Shown piece after piece: positions 41,687 through 50,741 of a stretch of 64,000 nucleotides of DNA; within the stretch, counting starts at the first letter, position 1, and every line of letters begins with the position of its first letter. Position numbers and translations under genes: made by a program. The stretch spans positions 62,001 through 126,000 of the forward strand of contig SVNI01000001.1 in NCBI GenBank assembly GCA_015066975.1, read 5' to 3'. A model generated the notes under the pieces. The model saw nothing but the letters and a program-made list of their open reading frames with translations, was not told the origin of the DNA and did not search any database. The stretch comes from Ruminococcus sp. Its GTDB lineage: Bacteria > Bacillota > Clostridia > Oscillospirales > Ruminococcaceae.

Positions 41687-43516
41687 TTATTCTACAGTAA
41701 CGGATTTGGCAAGATTTCTAGGCTTATCGACATCCGTACCTTTCAGCACAGCAGTATAATAAGCAATCAACTGAAGCGGTACAACTGCAAGCATCGGCAT
41801 GAGCAAGTCTTCATATTCAGGCAGACCAAACTTGAAATCTGCAACGTCTTTTTCCGGCTGATAGCTTTCACGGCTCACCAGTACCACACGCGCACCTCTT
41901 GCCTTGACTTCTTTGATATTGCTGATAGTCTTGTCAAACAGATTCTGCTGTGTTGCTACTGCAATAACAGGCATATTTTCTGTAATCAGGGAGATAGTAC
42001 CATGTTTCAGCTCTCCGGCAGCGTAGGATTCAGAATGAATATAGGAAATTTCTTTCAGTTTCAGAGAACCTTCCATACTCAAAGCATAATCCAAACCACG
42101 GCCGATATATAACAAACTGTCAGCAGTAATCAGTTCCGAAGCAATTAACTGTGTCATTTCCTTATGCTCCAGAATTTCGGCGATTTTATCAGGAGTGCCC
42201 TGCAAGAGAGCCGTCAGCCGACGGCATTCGTTTTCGTCGATTTTCTTATTGGCCAGTGCCAGTTCAAACGCGAACAGATACATCACAGCAATCTGTACCA
42301 TATAGGCTTTTGTCGAAGCAACTGCAATTTCAGGCCCTGCATGAGTATAAATCAGCATGTCAGCTTCTCTTGCAATCGAACTGCCCTTTGCATTTACAAT
42401 AGCAAGCGTTTTTGCCCCTAATTCCTTTGAAAGTCTCAAAGCAGCCAAACTATCGGCAGTTTCACCGGACTGGGAAATGATAATCACCAAATCCCCCTCA
42501 CCGACAAGCGGTTCTCTGTAACGGAATTCTGATGCAATATCGACATTGACGGAAATTTTGGCAAGTTTTTCAATCACATACTTGCCGACCATTCCTGCGT
42601 GCATAGCCGTACCGCAGGCGACAATGTGAATTTTATTGAATTCCATCAGTTTTTCAGGCGTGATACCGCATTCTTCCAGATTCGGCAGGCCGTTTTCGAT
42701 TCTGGGAGTGATGGTCTTCTTGATAGATTCCGGCTGTTCGTGAATTTCTTTGAGCATGTAATGTTCATAACCGCCTTTCTCAGCAGCACTCACATCCCAG
42801 TCAGCCGTTTTCAGTTCCTTTTCGATTTTCTGATAATGCAGGTTATAAACTTTTGCACCCTGTCTGCTCAGTACAGCAATTTCGCCGGGTTCAAGCAGAT
42901 AGTAATCTTTTGTATATTGCAGAATAGCCGTCACATCAGAGGCGATAAAGCTTTCCCCTTTGCCGATACCGACAATCAGCGGACTTTCTTTTCTCATGGC
43001 GAATACTCTGTCCGGAAAATCTGCAAATACAATACCAAGCGCATAAGAACCTTCCAGCTCTTTCAGAGTTTTGACAATTGCTTCCACAGGGTTTCCGTGA
43101 TTTTTCTCATAATAATAATCCAGAAGCTGTGCGATAACTTCAGTATCAGTATCACTTGTGAAAGTTCTGCCCTGCGATAATAAAAATTCTTTCAATTTTT
43201 TATAGTTTTCAATAATACCATTGTGTACCAGTGTGACATTCCCTCCCCCGTGAGGATGAGAATTCCGGTCGGAAGGTTCTCCATGTGTCGCCCATCTGGT
43301 ATGACCAATTCCGGCATGACCTGCGGGCTTTCCTTCTTTTTCCATTTTTACCTGTAAATCCGCTAATCTGCCTTTAGATTTTGCGACTTTGATGATTTCA
43401 TTTTCAAAAACGGCGATACCTGCCGAGTCATAGCCTCTGTACTCCAGTCTGGACAGTCCGTCCATCAGAACATCAGCAGCATCACGCTGTCCGACATAGC
43501 CAACGATTCCACACAT
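41687..43516 (-). CDS. glmS: Glutamine-fructose-6-phosphate aminotransferase (isomerizing)
   Basis: This 609-aa enzyme makes glucosamine-6-phosphate for peptidoglycan and other amino sugars. The N-terminal glutaminase domain has the Cys nucleophile at residue 2 (MCGIVGYVGQRDA), with HTRWATHGEPSDRNSHPH; the C-terminal SIS domains have ACGTAMHAGMVGKY and SQSGETADSLAAL, and the tail is PRNLAKSVTVE. The leader is only about 50 bases and begins right at the promoter, so there is no room for a glmS ribozyme. It is followed by four LRR genes. Confidence 0.96.
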   Translation of the reverse strand: MCGIVGYVGQRDAADVLMDGLSRLEYRGYDSAGIAVFENEIIKVAKSKGRLADLQVKMEKEGKPAGHAGIGHTRWATHGEPSDRNSHPHGGGNVTLVHNGIIENYKKLKEFLLSQGRTFTSDTDTEVIAQLLDYYYEKNHGNPVEAIVKTLKELEGSYALGIVFADFPDRVFAMRKESPLIVGIGKGESFIASDVTAILQYTKDYYLLEPGEIAVLSRQGAKVYNLHYQKIEKELKTADWDVSAAEKGGYEHYMLKEIHEQPESIKKTITPRIENGLPNLEECGITPEKLMEFNKIHIVACGTAMHAGMVGKYVIEKLAKISVNVDIASEFRYREPLVGEGDLVIIISQSGETADSLAALRLSKELGAKTLAIVNAKGSSIAREADMLIYTHAGPEIAVASTKAYMVQIAVMYLFAFELALANKKIDENECRRLTALLQGTPDKIAEILEHKEMTQLIASELITADSLLYIGRGLDYALSMEGSLKLKEISYIHSESYAAGELKHGTISLITENMPVIAVATQQNLFDKTISNIKEVKARGARVVLVSRESYQPEKDVADFKFGLPEYEDLLMPMLAVVPLQLIAYYTAVLKGTDVDKPRNLAKSVTVE

Positions 43517-43573
43517 AATTAGAAAATCTCCTCTCTTGAAACATATCGTGGTTTAATTTTTCAGATATTTTAT

Positions 43574-43602
43574 ATTATAGCATATAAAAAATAAAATTGC
43601 AA
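43574..43602 (-). promoter_or_regulatory. Promoter of the glmS-LRR operon
   Basis: TTGCAA (43597-43602), 17-bp spacer and TATAAT (43574-43579), on the minus strand, about 58 bp before the glmS start. Confidence 0.88.
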
Positions 43603-43641
43603 CAGGTTTCAGGGGATTTTCAGAAATTTTACACCTGCATA

Positions 43642-43863
43642 TCATAAATCAGAATACGGTTGGCGGATGTCGGTTAATCCTACAATATAATCTGCATTTG
43701 TGTGATAAAACTTTGTCAGCGCGATTAAAATCTTCGCCGGAAGCATGGAACTTCCGTTTTCCCATTTGCTGTATATCTGCTGTGAACAGCCGAGATATTC
43801 AGCAACTTGTTTCTGGGTAAGATGATGTTCTTTCCGCAGAGTGCGGAGACGTTCAAATTTCAT
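43642..43863 (-). CDS. XRE/Cro-type helix-turn-helix regulator
   Basis: This 73-aa protein is almost entirely an HTH_3 domain: RLRTLRKEHHLTQKQVAEYL, then GCSQQIYSKWENGSSMLPAK, and LIALTKFYHTNADYIVGLTD. It is a DNA-binding regulator. It lies just upstream of glmS on the same strand, ending 40 bp before the glmS promoter, and has a TATAAT at 43897-43902 with a weak -35. Targets are unknown; the neighbouring glmS operon is a natural candidate. Confidence 0.88.
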   Translation of the reverse strand: MKFERLRTLRKEHHLTQKQVAEYLGCSQQIYSKWENGSSMLPAKILIALTKFYHTNADYIVGLTDIRQPYSDL

Positions 43864-44020
43864 AGATAATCCCTTCTTTCAGATAAACTATATTTTATTA
43901 TAACATGTACCAAAAGATTTCTTGAAAAAATGCTAAAACAAGTTTAATCTGACTATTTTCAATAATCAGATTATTTAAAAATCACTTGACAAAGCGTTTA
44001 TGATGTGCCATAAGAAAGTA

Positions 44021-44085
44021 GCTAAGTCCCTGCGGACACAAAAATGAACTCTCAGAGCTGGCACTTTGAGAGTTCTTCTTTTTTT
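44021..44085 (+). ncRNA. Candidate small RNA of about 65 nt
   Basis: In the 379-bp gap 43864-44242, a TTGACA (43986-43991) with 17-bp spacing to CATAAG (44009-44014) precedes a small hairpin (GTCC-CTGC-GGAC) and an intrinsic terminator (9-bp stem 44046-44054 with 44067-44075, then a T-run). No coding frame with a ribosome site lies between. This is a possible small RNA or an orphan leader; I do not recognise a known class. The -10 is weak. Confidence 0.5.
44046..44085 (+). terminator. Intrinsic terminator in the HTH-typA gap
   Basis: A 9-bp perfect stem followed by TTCTTTTTTT on the + strand. No + strand gene precedes it for more than 13 kb, which is why a small RNA is proposed. Confidence 0.8.
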
Positions 44086-44175
44086 CTGAATATAAAAGAT
44101 ACTGTTGTGATTCTCACAAAATTTTATCGCAAAAAGCCGGATACTTCGTCAGAATGTCATTTTTTCGTGAAGAAC

Positions 44176-44204
44176 TTGCTTTTTTTTTCATTTTATGCTA
44201 TACT
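44176..44204 (+). promoter_or_regulatory. Promoter of typA
   Basis: TTGCTT (44176-44181), 17-bp spacer and TATACT (44199-44204), about 39 bp before typA. Confidence 0.75.
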
Positions 44205-44242
44205 GTAAAAGTTAAAAATATTATAATAAGAGGCGTGAATTT

Positions 44243-46063
44243 ATGATTAGAGAAGATTTGAGAAATGTTGCAATTATCGCCCACGTTGACCACGGCAAAA
44301 CCACTCTCGTTGATGAAATGCTCAAGCAGGGCGGTGTGTTCCGTGAAAATCAGGCTGTTGCTGAACGTGTCATGGACTCCAACGATATCGAACGTGAAAG
44401 AGGTATTACTATCTTAGCTAAAAATACCGCTGTCCAGTATAACGGAGTTAAGATTAACATTATTGATACCCCCGGACATGCCGACTTCGGCGGAGAAGTA
44501 GAACGTGTGCTCTCCATGGCAGACGGCGTGGTTCTGCTGGTAGATGCCGCCGAAGGCCCTATGCCCCAAACCAGATTTGTATTATCCAAGGCTCTGGAAA
44601 TGGGACATAAAATCATCATCGTTGTGAATAAAATCGACCGCCCGGATGCCCGCCTTGACGAAATCGCCGACGAAGTTCAGCTTCTGCTTCTGGATTTGGA
44701 TGCGGATGATGAACAGCTTGAAAGCCCTATCCTGTACTGCTCCGGCAGAAGCGGAACGGCTTCCCTTGATAAGGATGTCGAAGGAAAAGACCTGACTCCT
44801 CTGTTCGAGACAATTCTGAATTATATCCCTGCCCCCGAAGGCGAACCCGAAGAACCTTTCCAGATGCTGGTATCTTCAATCGATTATAACGAATATGTCG
44901 GCAGAATCGCTGTCGGCAGAATCCAGAGAGGTACTGTCAAAGTCAATCAGCCCATTGTCGTTGTCAATGACAACATTCCGGACAAGAAAAATCAGGCGAA
45001 AGTCGTTTCTCTGGCTCAGATGCAGGGCCTCGCACAGGCTAACACTGAAACTGCTACTGTTGGCGATATCGTTATCATGAGCGGTATTGCAGATATCACT
45101 ATCGGTGATACTATCTGTGCGCCGGAACTTCCTGAAGCTCTGCCTTTTACGCATATCAGTGAACCAACTGTCGAAATGACTTTTTCTGTGAATGACAGCC
45201 CCTTTGCTGGCAGAGAAGGTAAATTTGTCACATCCCGACAGCTCCGCGAAAGATTATTCAAAGAATTGCTGAGAGATGTTTCTCTCAGAGTCACTGAAAC
45301 AGATAATACCGATTCTTTCAGCGTTGCCGGCAGAGGTGAAATGCATCTTTCTATCTTAGTCGAAAATATGCGTCGTGAAGGTTATGAACTTTCTGTTTCT
45401 ACTCCCAGAGTATTATATAAAACTATCAACGGCAAACTCTGCGAACCGCAGGAAAGACTCGTTATCGACGTTCCCGAAGAATGCGTCGGCACTGTCATGG
45501 AAAAAATGGGCACGAGAAAAGGCGAACTCCAGACCATGCAGCCACAGGGCACAAGAACCCGTCTGGAATTCCTCATTCCGTCAAGAGGTCTGTTCGGCTA
45601 TAAGAGCGAATTCCTGACCAATACCAGAGGCGAAGGCATCATGAGCAGTGTATTCGATTCTTATGTGCCATTCAAGGGCGATATCCCACGCAGAAGTGTC
45701 GGCTCTCTGATTTGTCACGAATCCGGCGAAGCGGTCACTTACGGACTGTATAATGCACAGGAAAGAGGTACTCTCTTCATTGGTGCTGGTGTTCCTGTCT
45801 ATGAAGGTATGGTCGTCGGTATGTCCCCCAAGGCGGAAGATTTAGTTGTTAACGTCTGCAAGAGAAAACATCTCACCAATACCCGCGCAAGCGGAAGTGA
45901 TGATGCACTCCGTCTTGTTCCCCCCAGAATCATGAGCCTTGAAGACTGTCTTGAATTCCTCGCAGATGATGAACTGCTCGAAGTAACTCCCAAAAGCCTG
46001 CGAATCCGCAAGAGAATTCTCGATAATGCCCTCAGAGCAAAGCAGAGAGGTAAAAAAGCATGA
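44243..46063 (+). CDS. typA: Translational GTPase TypA/BipA
   Basis: This 606-aa ribosome-associated GTPase is involved in ribosome assembly and stress responses. G1 is [16 protein letters not shown]2 is RERGITI, G3 is [16 protein letters not shown] and G4 is [13 protein letters not shown]-like domains II, III and V follow, and the C-terminal domain has [20 protein letters not shown], typical of the family. The start has GAGGCGTG upstream. It overlaps the next gene (LRR lipoprotein) by 4 bases. Confidence 0.96.
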   Translation: MIREDLRNVAIIAHVDHGKTTLVDEMLKQGGVFRENQAVAERVMDSNDIERERGITILAKNTAVQYNGVKINIIDTPGHADFGGEVERVLSMADGVVLLVDAAEGPMPQTRFVLSKALEMGHKIIIVVNKIDRPDARLDEIADEVQLLLLDLDADDEQLESPILYCSGRSGTASLDKDVEGKDLTPLFETILNYIPAPEGEPEEPFQMLVSSIDYNEYVGRIAVGRIQRGTVKVNQPIVVVNDNIPDKKNQAKVVSLAQMQGLAQANTETATVGDIVIMSGIADITIGDTICAPELPEALPFTHISEPTVEMTFSVNDSPFAGREGKFVTSRQLRERLFKELLRDVSLRVTETDNTDSFSVAGRGEMHLSILVENMRREGYELSVSTPRVLYKTINGKLCEPQERLVIDVPEECVGTVMEKMGTRKGELQTMQPQGTRTRLEFLIPSRGLFGYKSEFLTNTRGEGIMSSVFDSYVPFKGDIPRRSVGSLICHESGEAVTYGLYNAQERGTLFIGAGVPVYEGMVVGMSPKAEDLVVNVCKRKHLTNTRASGSDDALRLVPPRIMSLEDCLEFLADDELLEVTPKSLRIRKRILDNALRAKQRGKKA

Positions 46064-46794
46064 AAAAATTAGCAGTATTATGCGCGTCTGTTCTGGTGCT
46101 GTTCACTGGCTGTAAAGTACAATCCGTTCCGCAGGAAGAAGAAACCGAACCTATTCCGGAAACTACTGAACTTCCCGAAAATGCTTCCTATGACCCCGAT
46201 ACCAATACAGTCTATATCTTCCCCACAACTGAAACCCCGGAAGAAACTGTCGTTCCGGATTCTGTGGATATTGATGCAGAGGCAACTTCTCTGGATGTGC
46301 TCAGCTATGAAGTTTTTGCAGACAGAGCCGTTATTACAGACTTCAACGGTTCGGATACAGATATTATCATAACTTCCCATATCGGGAGCTATCCGGTGAC
46401 AGAAATCGGGCACTATGCATTTGAGGCCGCATGGGATGTGACAAGCATCACCCTTCCGGATTCTGTCACAACTATCAGCGAACAGGCATTCGCCGACTGT
46501 GAAAGCCTGACTTCCGTGAACATTCCCGAAAATGTAACCTTTATCGGGCGCGGTGCGTTCTCGAACTGTCTTTCCCTGAAAGAACTGACGATTCCGGCGA
46601 GCGTGACCGATACGCAGGAAGAAATGCTGACAGGCTGTGCTGTAGAGGATTTATATATTCTGAATCCGAATCTTGAATATCATAACTGGGGTCTGGAAGA
46701 TGCCGAAACGCAGTGCACGATTCATGCGCCGGCAGGTTCAGCCATTCTGACATGGGCTGAAAAGAACGGCTTCCCCACAGAGGAGATTTTCTAA
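46060..46794 (+). CDS. BspA-like leucine-rich repeat lipoprotein
   Basis: This 244-aa protein has a lipoprotein signal ([18 protein letters not shown], Cys18), a Pro/Thr/Glu-rich linker (about 25-70), a short domain, and three to four BspA-type repeats (ITLPDSVTTISEQAFADC, VNIPENVTFIGRGAFSNC, LTIPASVTDTQ). It is thus a membrane-attached surface protein. Its ATG overlaps the typA stop, so production is probably tied to typA. It is followed by a strong terminator. Confidence 0.9.
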   Translation: MKKLAVLCASVLVLFTGCKVQSVPQEEETEPIPETTELPENASYDPDTNTVYIFPTTETPEETVVPDSVDIDAEATSLDVLSYEVFADRAVITDFNGSDTDIIITSHIGSYPVTEIGHYAFEAAWDVTSITLPDSVTTISEQAFADCESLTSVNIPENVTFIGRGAFSNCLSLKELTIPASVTDTQEEMLTGCAVEDLYILNPNLEYHNWGLEDAETQCTIHAPAGSAILTWAEKNGFPTEEIF

Positions 46795-46816
46795 AATCAA
46801 TCAATAAATTAAAATA

Positions 46817-46846
46817 CTCCCGAAGCGATTCGGGAGCATTTTTTTC
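46817..46846 (+). terminator. Intrinsic terminator of the typA operon
   Basis: An 8-bp perfect stem (46817-46824 with 46829-46836), 4-nt loop, then eight T residues after CA. The following 46850-47026 holds a weak -10-like TATGAT near 46914 and the ribosome site of the next gene. Confidence 0.9.
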
Positions 46847-47026
46847 ACAAAACTGCAACAGGATTTTACACAGATTTAACAGAATCATACTAGTGCATTT
46901 TATATTTCTCTGCTATGATGAAAAAGGTCTGAAAAACATGTGAAAATTCAGAAAAATCAAGCTTATTTTAAGCTTTCTTGCTTATGATAAGGATAGTTAG
47001 AAACCACTTGAAAGGCGGTTGTTAGT

Positions 47027-48805
47027 ATGAGTGTGAAAGATGTTGTACTAGCGGTGATTATGGTCATCGGCGGGCTGGCGTTCTTTCTGTATGGTATGAA
47101 TGTAATGTCGTCCGGTCTCGAAAAAATGGCAGGAGGCAAGCTCGAACAGGCTTTGAAGAAACTGACTTCCAATACATGGCTCAGTTTGTTTCTGGGGACG
47201 TTTATCACAATTGTGTTGCAGTCATCCTCTTCCGTAACAGTAATGCTTGTCGGACTGGTCAACTGCGGTATGATGGATGTCAGCCAAACTGTGACAGTCA
47301 TCATTGGCTCGAATATCGGCAAAACTTTTACAACATGGCTGTTGTGCCTAATGGGTGTCGATACGGACGGCCCTCTGTGGCTTTCGCTTCTGAACCCCGA
47401 ATATTTCTCCCTGATTTTTGCGCTTGTCGGTGCTGTGCTCATCATGATGTCGAAAAGCGGAAAAAAGAAAGACATCGGAAATATTCTGGTTGGCTTTGCT
47501 GTACTGATGTACGGTATGGTGCTGATGGGTGATGCCGTCGCTCCGCTGAAAGATTCCGAAGAATTCCAGCAGCTTCTGACAAAGTTCAATAACCCGATTC
47601 TCGGCGTTCTGGTTGGTACGGTTGTAACCGGTGTGATTCAGAGTTCCGCGGCTTCTATCGGTATTTTACAGAGACTGGCAGATTCTACCGGTGCGATTAC
47701 TTTCGGCATGGCGATTCCGATTATCATGGGACAGAATATCGGTACTTGCGTAACTGCCCTGATTTCCAGCTTCGGTGTCAACAGAAATGCGAAAAAAGTC
47801 GGTGTGATTCATATCGCGTTCAATATTATCGGAACAGTATTCTTCCTGACACTTTATGAAATTTTGGATATGACAATTGGATTTGCATTCTCTGATATGA
47901 CAATCAATTCTGTAGGCATTGCTATTGTTCATACAGTATTCAATATCCTGACGACGATTCTTCTGCTCCCGTTTGCAAAACAGCTTGAAAAAATCGCCAA
48001 CTGGATTCTCCCCGACAAGGAAACAGAACCCCAGCAGGAAGAACATGCACTTCTTGACAAAAGATTACTGACCACGCCTTCTGTAGCTGTTACCGAATGC
48101 GATGAAGCTTCCCGGAAAATGGCAAAACTTGCTAAAGAAACCATGTTCATGAGCATTTCGCTCCTGACTGATTATGATAAAAAAAAAGCGGAAAAAGTAT
48201 TCAAAAATGAAGACATGCTCGACGACTACGAAGACAAAATCGGAACAACCCTAGTGCAGTTGACATCACAGGCTTTATCAGAACATGACAGTCAGGTATC
48301 CTCACGGGTGCTGAGAGCTATCGGCGATTTTGAGCGGCTGGGAGACCATGCGATTAATCTGGCGGATATTGCCAAAGAAATTCATGATAAAAAACTACAG
48401 TTCTCTGACAGTGCCATGAAAGAAATGGACGTTCTGACTGAAGCTCTTGAAGATATTCTGGAACGCGCCTATCGTGTCTACAAAACGGTAGATGAAGCGG
48501 ATGCGGCCGATATTGAACCTTTGGAACAGGTCATTGACTATCTAACCAGAGATATTAAAGCCAACCATGTGAAGCGACTTCAGGCCGGAACATGTACCAT
48601 AGAAACAGGCTTTGTCCTGGCGGATATCCTGAACAATTTCGAGCGCGTATCTGACCACTGCTCCAATATTGCGGTGTCTGTTATAGAAACTTCACACAGT
48701 ACGTTTGAAACGCACGGCTATTTAAATAAAGTCAAGTTCGGCAACAAGAATTTCAATGACAATTTTGAAAAATTTTCACATCAGTACAGCCTGACCAGCA
48801 TCTGA
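47027..48805 (+). CDS. Na/Pi cotransporter family protein with PhoU domain
   Basis: This 592-aa protein has two NptA-type membrane halves: GLAFFLYGMNVMSSGLEKMA and GTFITIVLQSSSSVTVMLVG at the N terminus, and VTGVIQSSAASIGILQ with a second helical repeat to about residue 320. The cytoplasmic C-terminal half (about 350-560) has PhoU-type helices (AIGDFERLGDHAINLADIA, NFERVSDHCSNIAVSV). It probably takes up phosphate with sodium, with internal regulation by the PhoU part. GGCGG-type ribosome site is weak. A terminator follows. Confidence 0.92.
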   Translation: MSVKDVVLAVIMVIGGLAFFLYGMNVMSSGLEKMAGGKLEQALKKLTSNTWLSLFLGTFITIVLQSSSSVTVMLVGLVNCGMMDVSQTVTVIIGSNIGKTFTTWLLCLMGVDTDGPLWLSLLNPEYFSLIFALVGAVLIMMSKSGKKKDIGNILVGFAVLMYGMVLMGDAVAPLKDSEEFQQLLTKFNNPILGVLVGTVVTGVIQSSAASIGILQRLADSTGAITFGMAIPIIMGQNIGTCVTALISSFGVNRNAKKVGVIHIAFNIIGTVFFLTLYEILDMTIGFAFSDMTINSVGIAIVHTVFNILTTILLLPFAKQLEKIANWILPDKETEPQQEEHALLDKRLLTTPSVAVTECDEASRKMAKLAKETMFMSISLLTDYDKKKAEKVFKNEDMLDDYEDKIGTTLVQLTSQALSEHDSQVSSRVLRAIGDFERLGDHAINLADIAKEIHDKKLQFSDSAMKEMDVLTEALEDILERAYRVYKTVDEADAADIEPLEQVIDYLTRDIKANHVKRLQAGTCTIETGFVLADILNNFERVSDHCSNIAVSVIETSHSTFETHGYLNKVKFGNKNFNDNFEKFSHQYSLTSI

Positions 48806-48810
48806 CCAGA

Positions 48811-48842
48811 ACCAGCCATGCAGAACGCACGGCTGGTTTTTC
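48811..48842 (+). terminator. Intrinsic terminator after the Na/Pi cotransporter
   Basis: Seven-bp stem (48811-48817 with 48831-48837) and a T-run that abuts the next promoter's -35. Confidence 0.82.
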
Positions 48843-48871
48843 TTGACATATGATTTCTAATCTGTTATAAT
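48843..48871 (+). promoter_or_regulatory. Promoter of the DUF1294 gene
   Basis: Perfect TTGACA (48843-48848), 17-bp spacer and perfect TATAAT (48866-48871), immediately after the preceding terminator. Confidence 0.9.
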
Positions 48872-48896
48872 ATTAACAAGAGGAGAATTGCAAATT

Positions 48897-49169
48897 ATGG
48901 CAGTCGGCATTATCATTTATTATATTTCAATTAATGTTATCTCATTATTTTTATATGGAACAGATAAGAAAAAAGCAGAAAAACATCTCCGCAGAATACC
49001 CGAAAAAACGCTGTTCATTTCGGCTTTTCTCGGCGGTGCTCCCGGTGCGCTCGCCGGTATGGAATTCTTTCATCATAAAACCAGAAAAAATTATTTCTGG
49101 ATGCTGAATATCCTTGCACTGGCTCTGCATCTCATTCTGATGTATATTCTCCTGTTCCGTATATCATAA
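48897..49169 (+). CDS. DUF1294 family membrane protein
   Basis: This 90-aa membrane protein has three hydrophobic segments and DUF1294 features: LYGTDKKKAEKHLRRIPE after the first helix, then FISAFLGGAPGALAGM and FFHHKTRKNYFW. The function of the family is unknown. The ATG at 48897 is used because AGGAG at 48881-48885 is 11 bases upstream; a TTG at 48888 is too close. A near-consensus promoter suggests strong expression. Confidence 0.9.
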   Translation: MAVGIIIYYISINVISLFLYGTDKKKAEKHLRRIPEKTLFISAFLGGAPGALAGMEFFHHKTRKNYFWMLNILALALHLILMYILLFRIS

Positions 49170-49230
49170 TTTTAATAATCTTAAATAAAATTTTTTATAG
49201 AATTTGAATTATCAGAGGTGTTGATTTTTT

Positions 49231-50340
49231 ATGCAGGACGACAAAATAAAAGCATGGCAGTACTTCCGGGATACATCTGTCAGCCGTTTTACTGCCCCGG
49301 AAGCAATAACCTGTATTGAAAACCATGCTTTTTATGATTGCAGTACACTGAAACACTTTACATTTCCCGAACATCTGGAAACACTGGGAGACAGTGTCTT
49401 CATGAAATGCTCCGGTCTGCCGGAAATCAGTCTGCCGGACGGTCTGGAAGAAATTCCTGAAGAAAGCTTCTCCGGCTGTTTCAGCTTGCAAAAACTGAAA
49501 ATGCCGGATTCTGTACAGACTATTCAGAACAGGGCGTTCTATCACTGTACGGCACTCTCAGAAATCCCCTTTCCGAAAGACCTGAAAACTATCGGCTTCA
49601 GTGCCTTTGAACGCTGTATCAGTCTGAAAACGGCTGTGCTTCCGGAACATGTGACCGAAATCGGGACAAGAGCCTTTTCCGGATGCTGGGACTTGTCCTC
49701 TGTCCGCCTTCCTTCCGGCATCCAGAAAATCCGGAAATGGGCTTTTTCTGACTGCTGGTATCTGGAAAAAATTCAGCTCCCGGAATCTCTCGCCGAACTC
49801 GGCGAAGGCGCATTCATGAACTGCGTCAGCCTCAGACAAATCCGTATTCCGTCCAATCTGACAGAAATCAGCCGGAATGCCTTTCTCGGCTGTGCCGGAC
49901 TGACACAGATGCATATTCCCGAACATGTCAAAAAAGTTCACGAACATGCATTCTCGTGCTGTAAACAGCTCAAGAAATTAGCCATTCATGATTCTACTGA
50001 ATGCGGAAGCTCTGGCCTGTTTGATGCTATCCGGCTTCTGCACCTGTATAAAAAAGGCTGTCATGTCAGAATTGAAATCCAGGAAGAAAAAGGCGCGGAC
50101 GAAAATCTGCTGTTCCGCTTCTGGTCTGAAAAAGATACCGCCAGAAGAAAAATCTTTTTCCGGCAGATTCACAACCCGGCATATAAAATCCCGCTTGCTG
50201 TGCTTATGACTGTTACCGTGCCGGAAGATAATAACATCTATCAGAAATACATTCATGAAAATTTCAAAGCTGTCTCGAAATTCCTGATTCAGAATCATGA
50301 TGAAGACAACATGGGAAAACTCCTGATGCTGGAACTCTGA
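49231..50340 (+). CDS. BspA-like leucine-rich repeat protein without signal peptide
   Basis: This 369-aa protein has about ten BspA-type repeats in residues 20-255 (for example IENHAFYDCSTLKHFTFPEH, IGFSAFERCISLKTAVLPEH) followed by a C-terminal domain of about 110 residues without repeats, with LLFRFWSEKDTARRKIFFRQ and YIHENFKAVSKFLIQ. It has no N-terminal hydrophobic signal, no membrane helix and no lipobox, so it is predicted cytoplasmic, unlike the other BspA-like proteins of the window. The C-terminal domain recalls helical repeat modules. AGAGGTG ribosome site. Confidence 0.88.
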   Translation: MQDDKIKAWQYFRDTSVSRFTAPEAITCIENHAFYDCSTLKHFTFPEHLETLGDSVFMKCSGLPEISLPDGLEEIPEESFSGCFSLQKLKMPDSVQTIQNRAFYHCTALSEIPFPKDLKTIGFSAFERCISLKTAVLPEHVTEIGTRAFSGCWDLSSVRLPSGIQKIRKWAFSDCWYLEKIQLPESLAELGEGAFMNCVSLRQIRIPSNLTEISRNAFLGCAGLTQMHIPEHVKKVHEHAFSCCKQLKKLAIHDSTECGSSGLFDAIRLLHLYKKGCHVRIEIQEEKGADENLLFRFWSEKDTARRKIFFRQIHNPAYKIPLAVLMTVTVPEDNNIYQKYIHENFKAVSKFLIQNHDEDNMGKLLMLEL

Positions 50341-50433
50341 AAAATTTCCTGATTTTTCCTGTATGATTTTCTCGTTTCCGGGTTATACTATCTGCGTGGA
50401 CGGCATCCGCCGTTCACGGAAAGAGGTATCACC

Positions 50434-50670
50434 ATGAACAATAGCATCTGGGATAAAATCTGTCTGACGCTGCTGATTATCGGCGGTATCAACTGGGGGC
50501 TTGTCGGCATTTTTGAATTTGACCTTGTCGCGTGGCTGTTAGGCGGTTCTGCATCCATCCTGAGCAGGGCGGTTTACATTCTTGTAGCCGTCTCGGCGGT
50601 ATGGTGTACAACATTGCTGTTCCGTCTGGATGACCGCGAGAATCGGAATCAAATTCACTCTGTCGGCTAG
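50434..50670 (+). CDS. DUF378 family membrane protein
   Basis: This 78-aa protein has two membrane helices and the DUF378 hallmark INWGLVGIFEFDLVAWLLGG, with the remaining family pattern SRAVYILVAVSAVW. Function is unknown. It has an AAGAGG ribosome site and converges on rpsT, sharing a terminator with it. Confidence 0.9.
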   Translation: MNNSIWDKICLTLLIIGGINWGLVGIFEFDLVAWLLGGSASILSRAVYILVAVSAVWCTTLLFRLDDRENRNQIHSVG

Positions 50671-50689
50671 TCCTGAAAAAAAGAAAATG

Positions 50690-50716
50690 CCCTGTTCCTG
50701 TGAGATGGGAACAGGG
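50690..50716. terminator. Bidirectional terminator between DUF378 and rpsT
   Basis: A 9-bp stem (50690-50698 with 50708-50716) with T-rich stretches on both sides (TTTATTTTT on +, TTTTCTTTTTTT on -). Confidence 0.82.
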
Positions 50717-50741
50717 TGTTTATTTTTCAGAAATCTGAAAC

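Noticed and set aside
43517-43641. glmS ribozyme
   Set aside because: The promoter lies about 58 bp before the start codon, which leaves no space for the ribozyme of roughly 150 nt.
44044-44205. 53-codon + strand frame in the gap before typA
   Set aside because: It has no ribosome site and crosses both a terminator and the typA promoter.
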